Of a stretch of DNA of 5,920 bases, positions 5,784 to 5,920 are shown in pieces; the stretch's first letter is position 1; every line of letters begins with the position of its first letter. The position numbers were made by a program, and so were the translations under genes. Source of the DNA: Lachnospiraceae bacterium. GTDB taxonomy: Bacteria > Bacillota > Clostridia > Lachnospirales > Lachnospiraceae. The DNA lies in NCBI GenBank assembly GCA_017958585.1, contig JAGDCK010000148.1, forward strand, positions 1 to 5,920, written 5' to 3'. Below the pieces are notes generated by a model. It was not told the origin of the DNA and made no database searches. It saw only the letters and a list, made by a program, of their open reading frames with translations.

Positions 5784-5920
5784 TCTCTCTTTTTGAGGTC
5801 TTACCCTCTTTTGGTTTGTCATAAATACCTTTTGCCATGCGGTAGACATTCTGCCCGCCTGCAATGGCACCGACGAAAAACAGGATCACGACAAAATACC
5901 TCGTACCCGCCTTATTGTCT
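5749..5920 (-). CDS. atpZ: AtpZ/AtpI-family small membrane protein, C-terminal part (5' end outside window)
   Basis: This is the partial 3' end of a reading frame that enters at the right edge (first whole codon at 5919) and stops with TAA at 5749-5751. It leaves 56 residues. They hold one hydrophobic helix (RYFVVILFFVGAIAGGQNVYRMAKG) followed by a charged, Lys/Asp-rich tail of about 24 residues. The helix with a Gly-rich end and a closing N-x-Y-R is the pattern I know from the second helix of AtpZ-type proteins, the short two-helix proteins encoded before atpI/atpB in many Firmicutes. In that family AtpZ and AtpI are reported to act together in Mg2+/Ca2+ supply or c-ring assembly for the F-ATPase. 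Its place directly before atpI and atpB supports this reading. It overlaps the start of atpI by about 35 bases, which suggests coupled translation. The N-terminal half is not visible, so the family call rests on one helix plus context. Confidence 0.7.
   Translation of the reverse strand, partial: DNKAGTRYFVVILFFVGAIAGGQNVYRMAKGIYDKPKEGKTSKRENDNTDRETKAK

Noticed and set aside
1..5920. Promoter, transcription terminator, CRISPR array, mobile element or other new system in the window
   Set aside because: Genes are packed with overlaps or gaps of at most 63 bases, all on one strand. I saw no direct-repeat array, transposase, integrase, tRNA or convincing -35/-10 pair. The operon promoter and end must lie outside.

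Overview
The window holds one continuous operon, read entirely on the minus strand. It encodes most of a bacterial F-type (F1Fo) ATP synthase. In transcription order, from high to low coordinates, it contains: the 3' end of an atpZ-like gene, atpI, atpB (a), atpE (c), atpF (b), atpH (delta), atpA (alpha), atpG (gamma) and the first 226 codons of atpD (beta), which runs off the left edge. The expected last gene, atpC (epsilon), would lie beyond position 1. No tRNA, rRNA, mobile element, CRISPR array, promoter or convincing terminator is visible. The longest stretch between genes is 63 bases.

The organism is probably an anaerobic Firmicute of the Clostridia, most likely Lachnospiraceae (Butyrivibrio/Roseburia-like). 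This rests on four things: the gene order with atpZ/atpI first, the clostridial AtpA start (MNLKPEEISS), the four-helix AtpI containing KVAAYIQPFTHK, and strong AGGAGG-type ribosome sites. The genus is inference only, because no search could be run.

The membrane (Fo) part occupies about 3642-5286. Subunit a supplies the half-channels and the essential arginine (R180). Subunit c forms the rotor ring with carboxylate E63. Subunit b is the peripheral stalk. The F1 part occupies about 1-3654: delta ties b to the head, alpha and beta form the nucleotide-binding hexamer, and gamma is the rotating shaft. AtpZ and AtpI are small membrane proteins associated with c-ring assembly or Mg2+/Ca2+ supply.

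The most informative point is that subunit c carries the full set of side chains known to bind Na+ in sodium-driven rings: P26-x-x-x-Q30 in helix 1, and E63-T64-T65-x-x-Y68 in helix 2. The enzyme is therefore probably Na+-coupled, or Na+-capable. Subunit a also has unusual polar residues around its channel: A183, T189 and D215 stand where E. coli has G213, E219 and H245. This is a well-known system rather than a new one. The remaining observations concern overlaps, start choice and small RNA hairpins around atpE.
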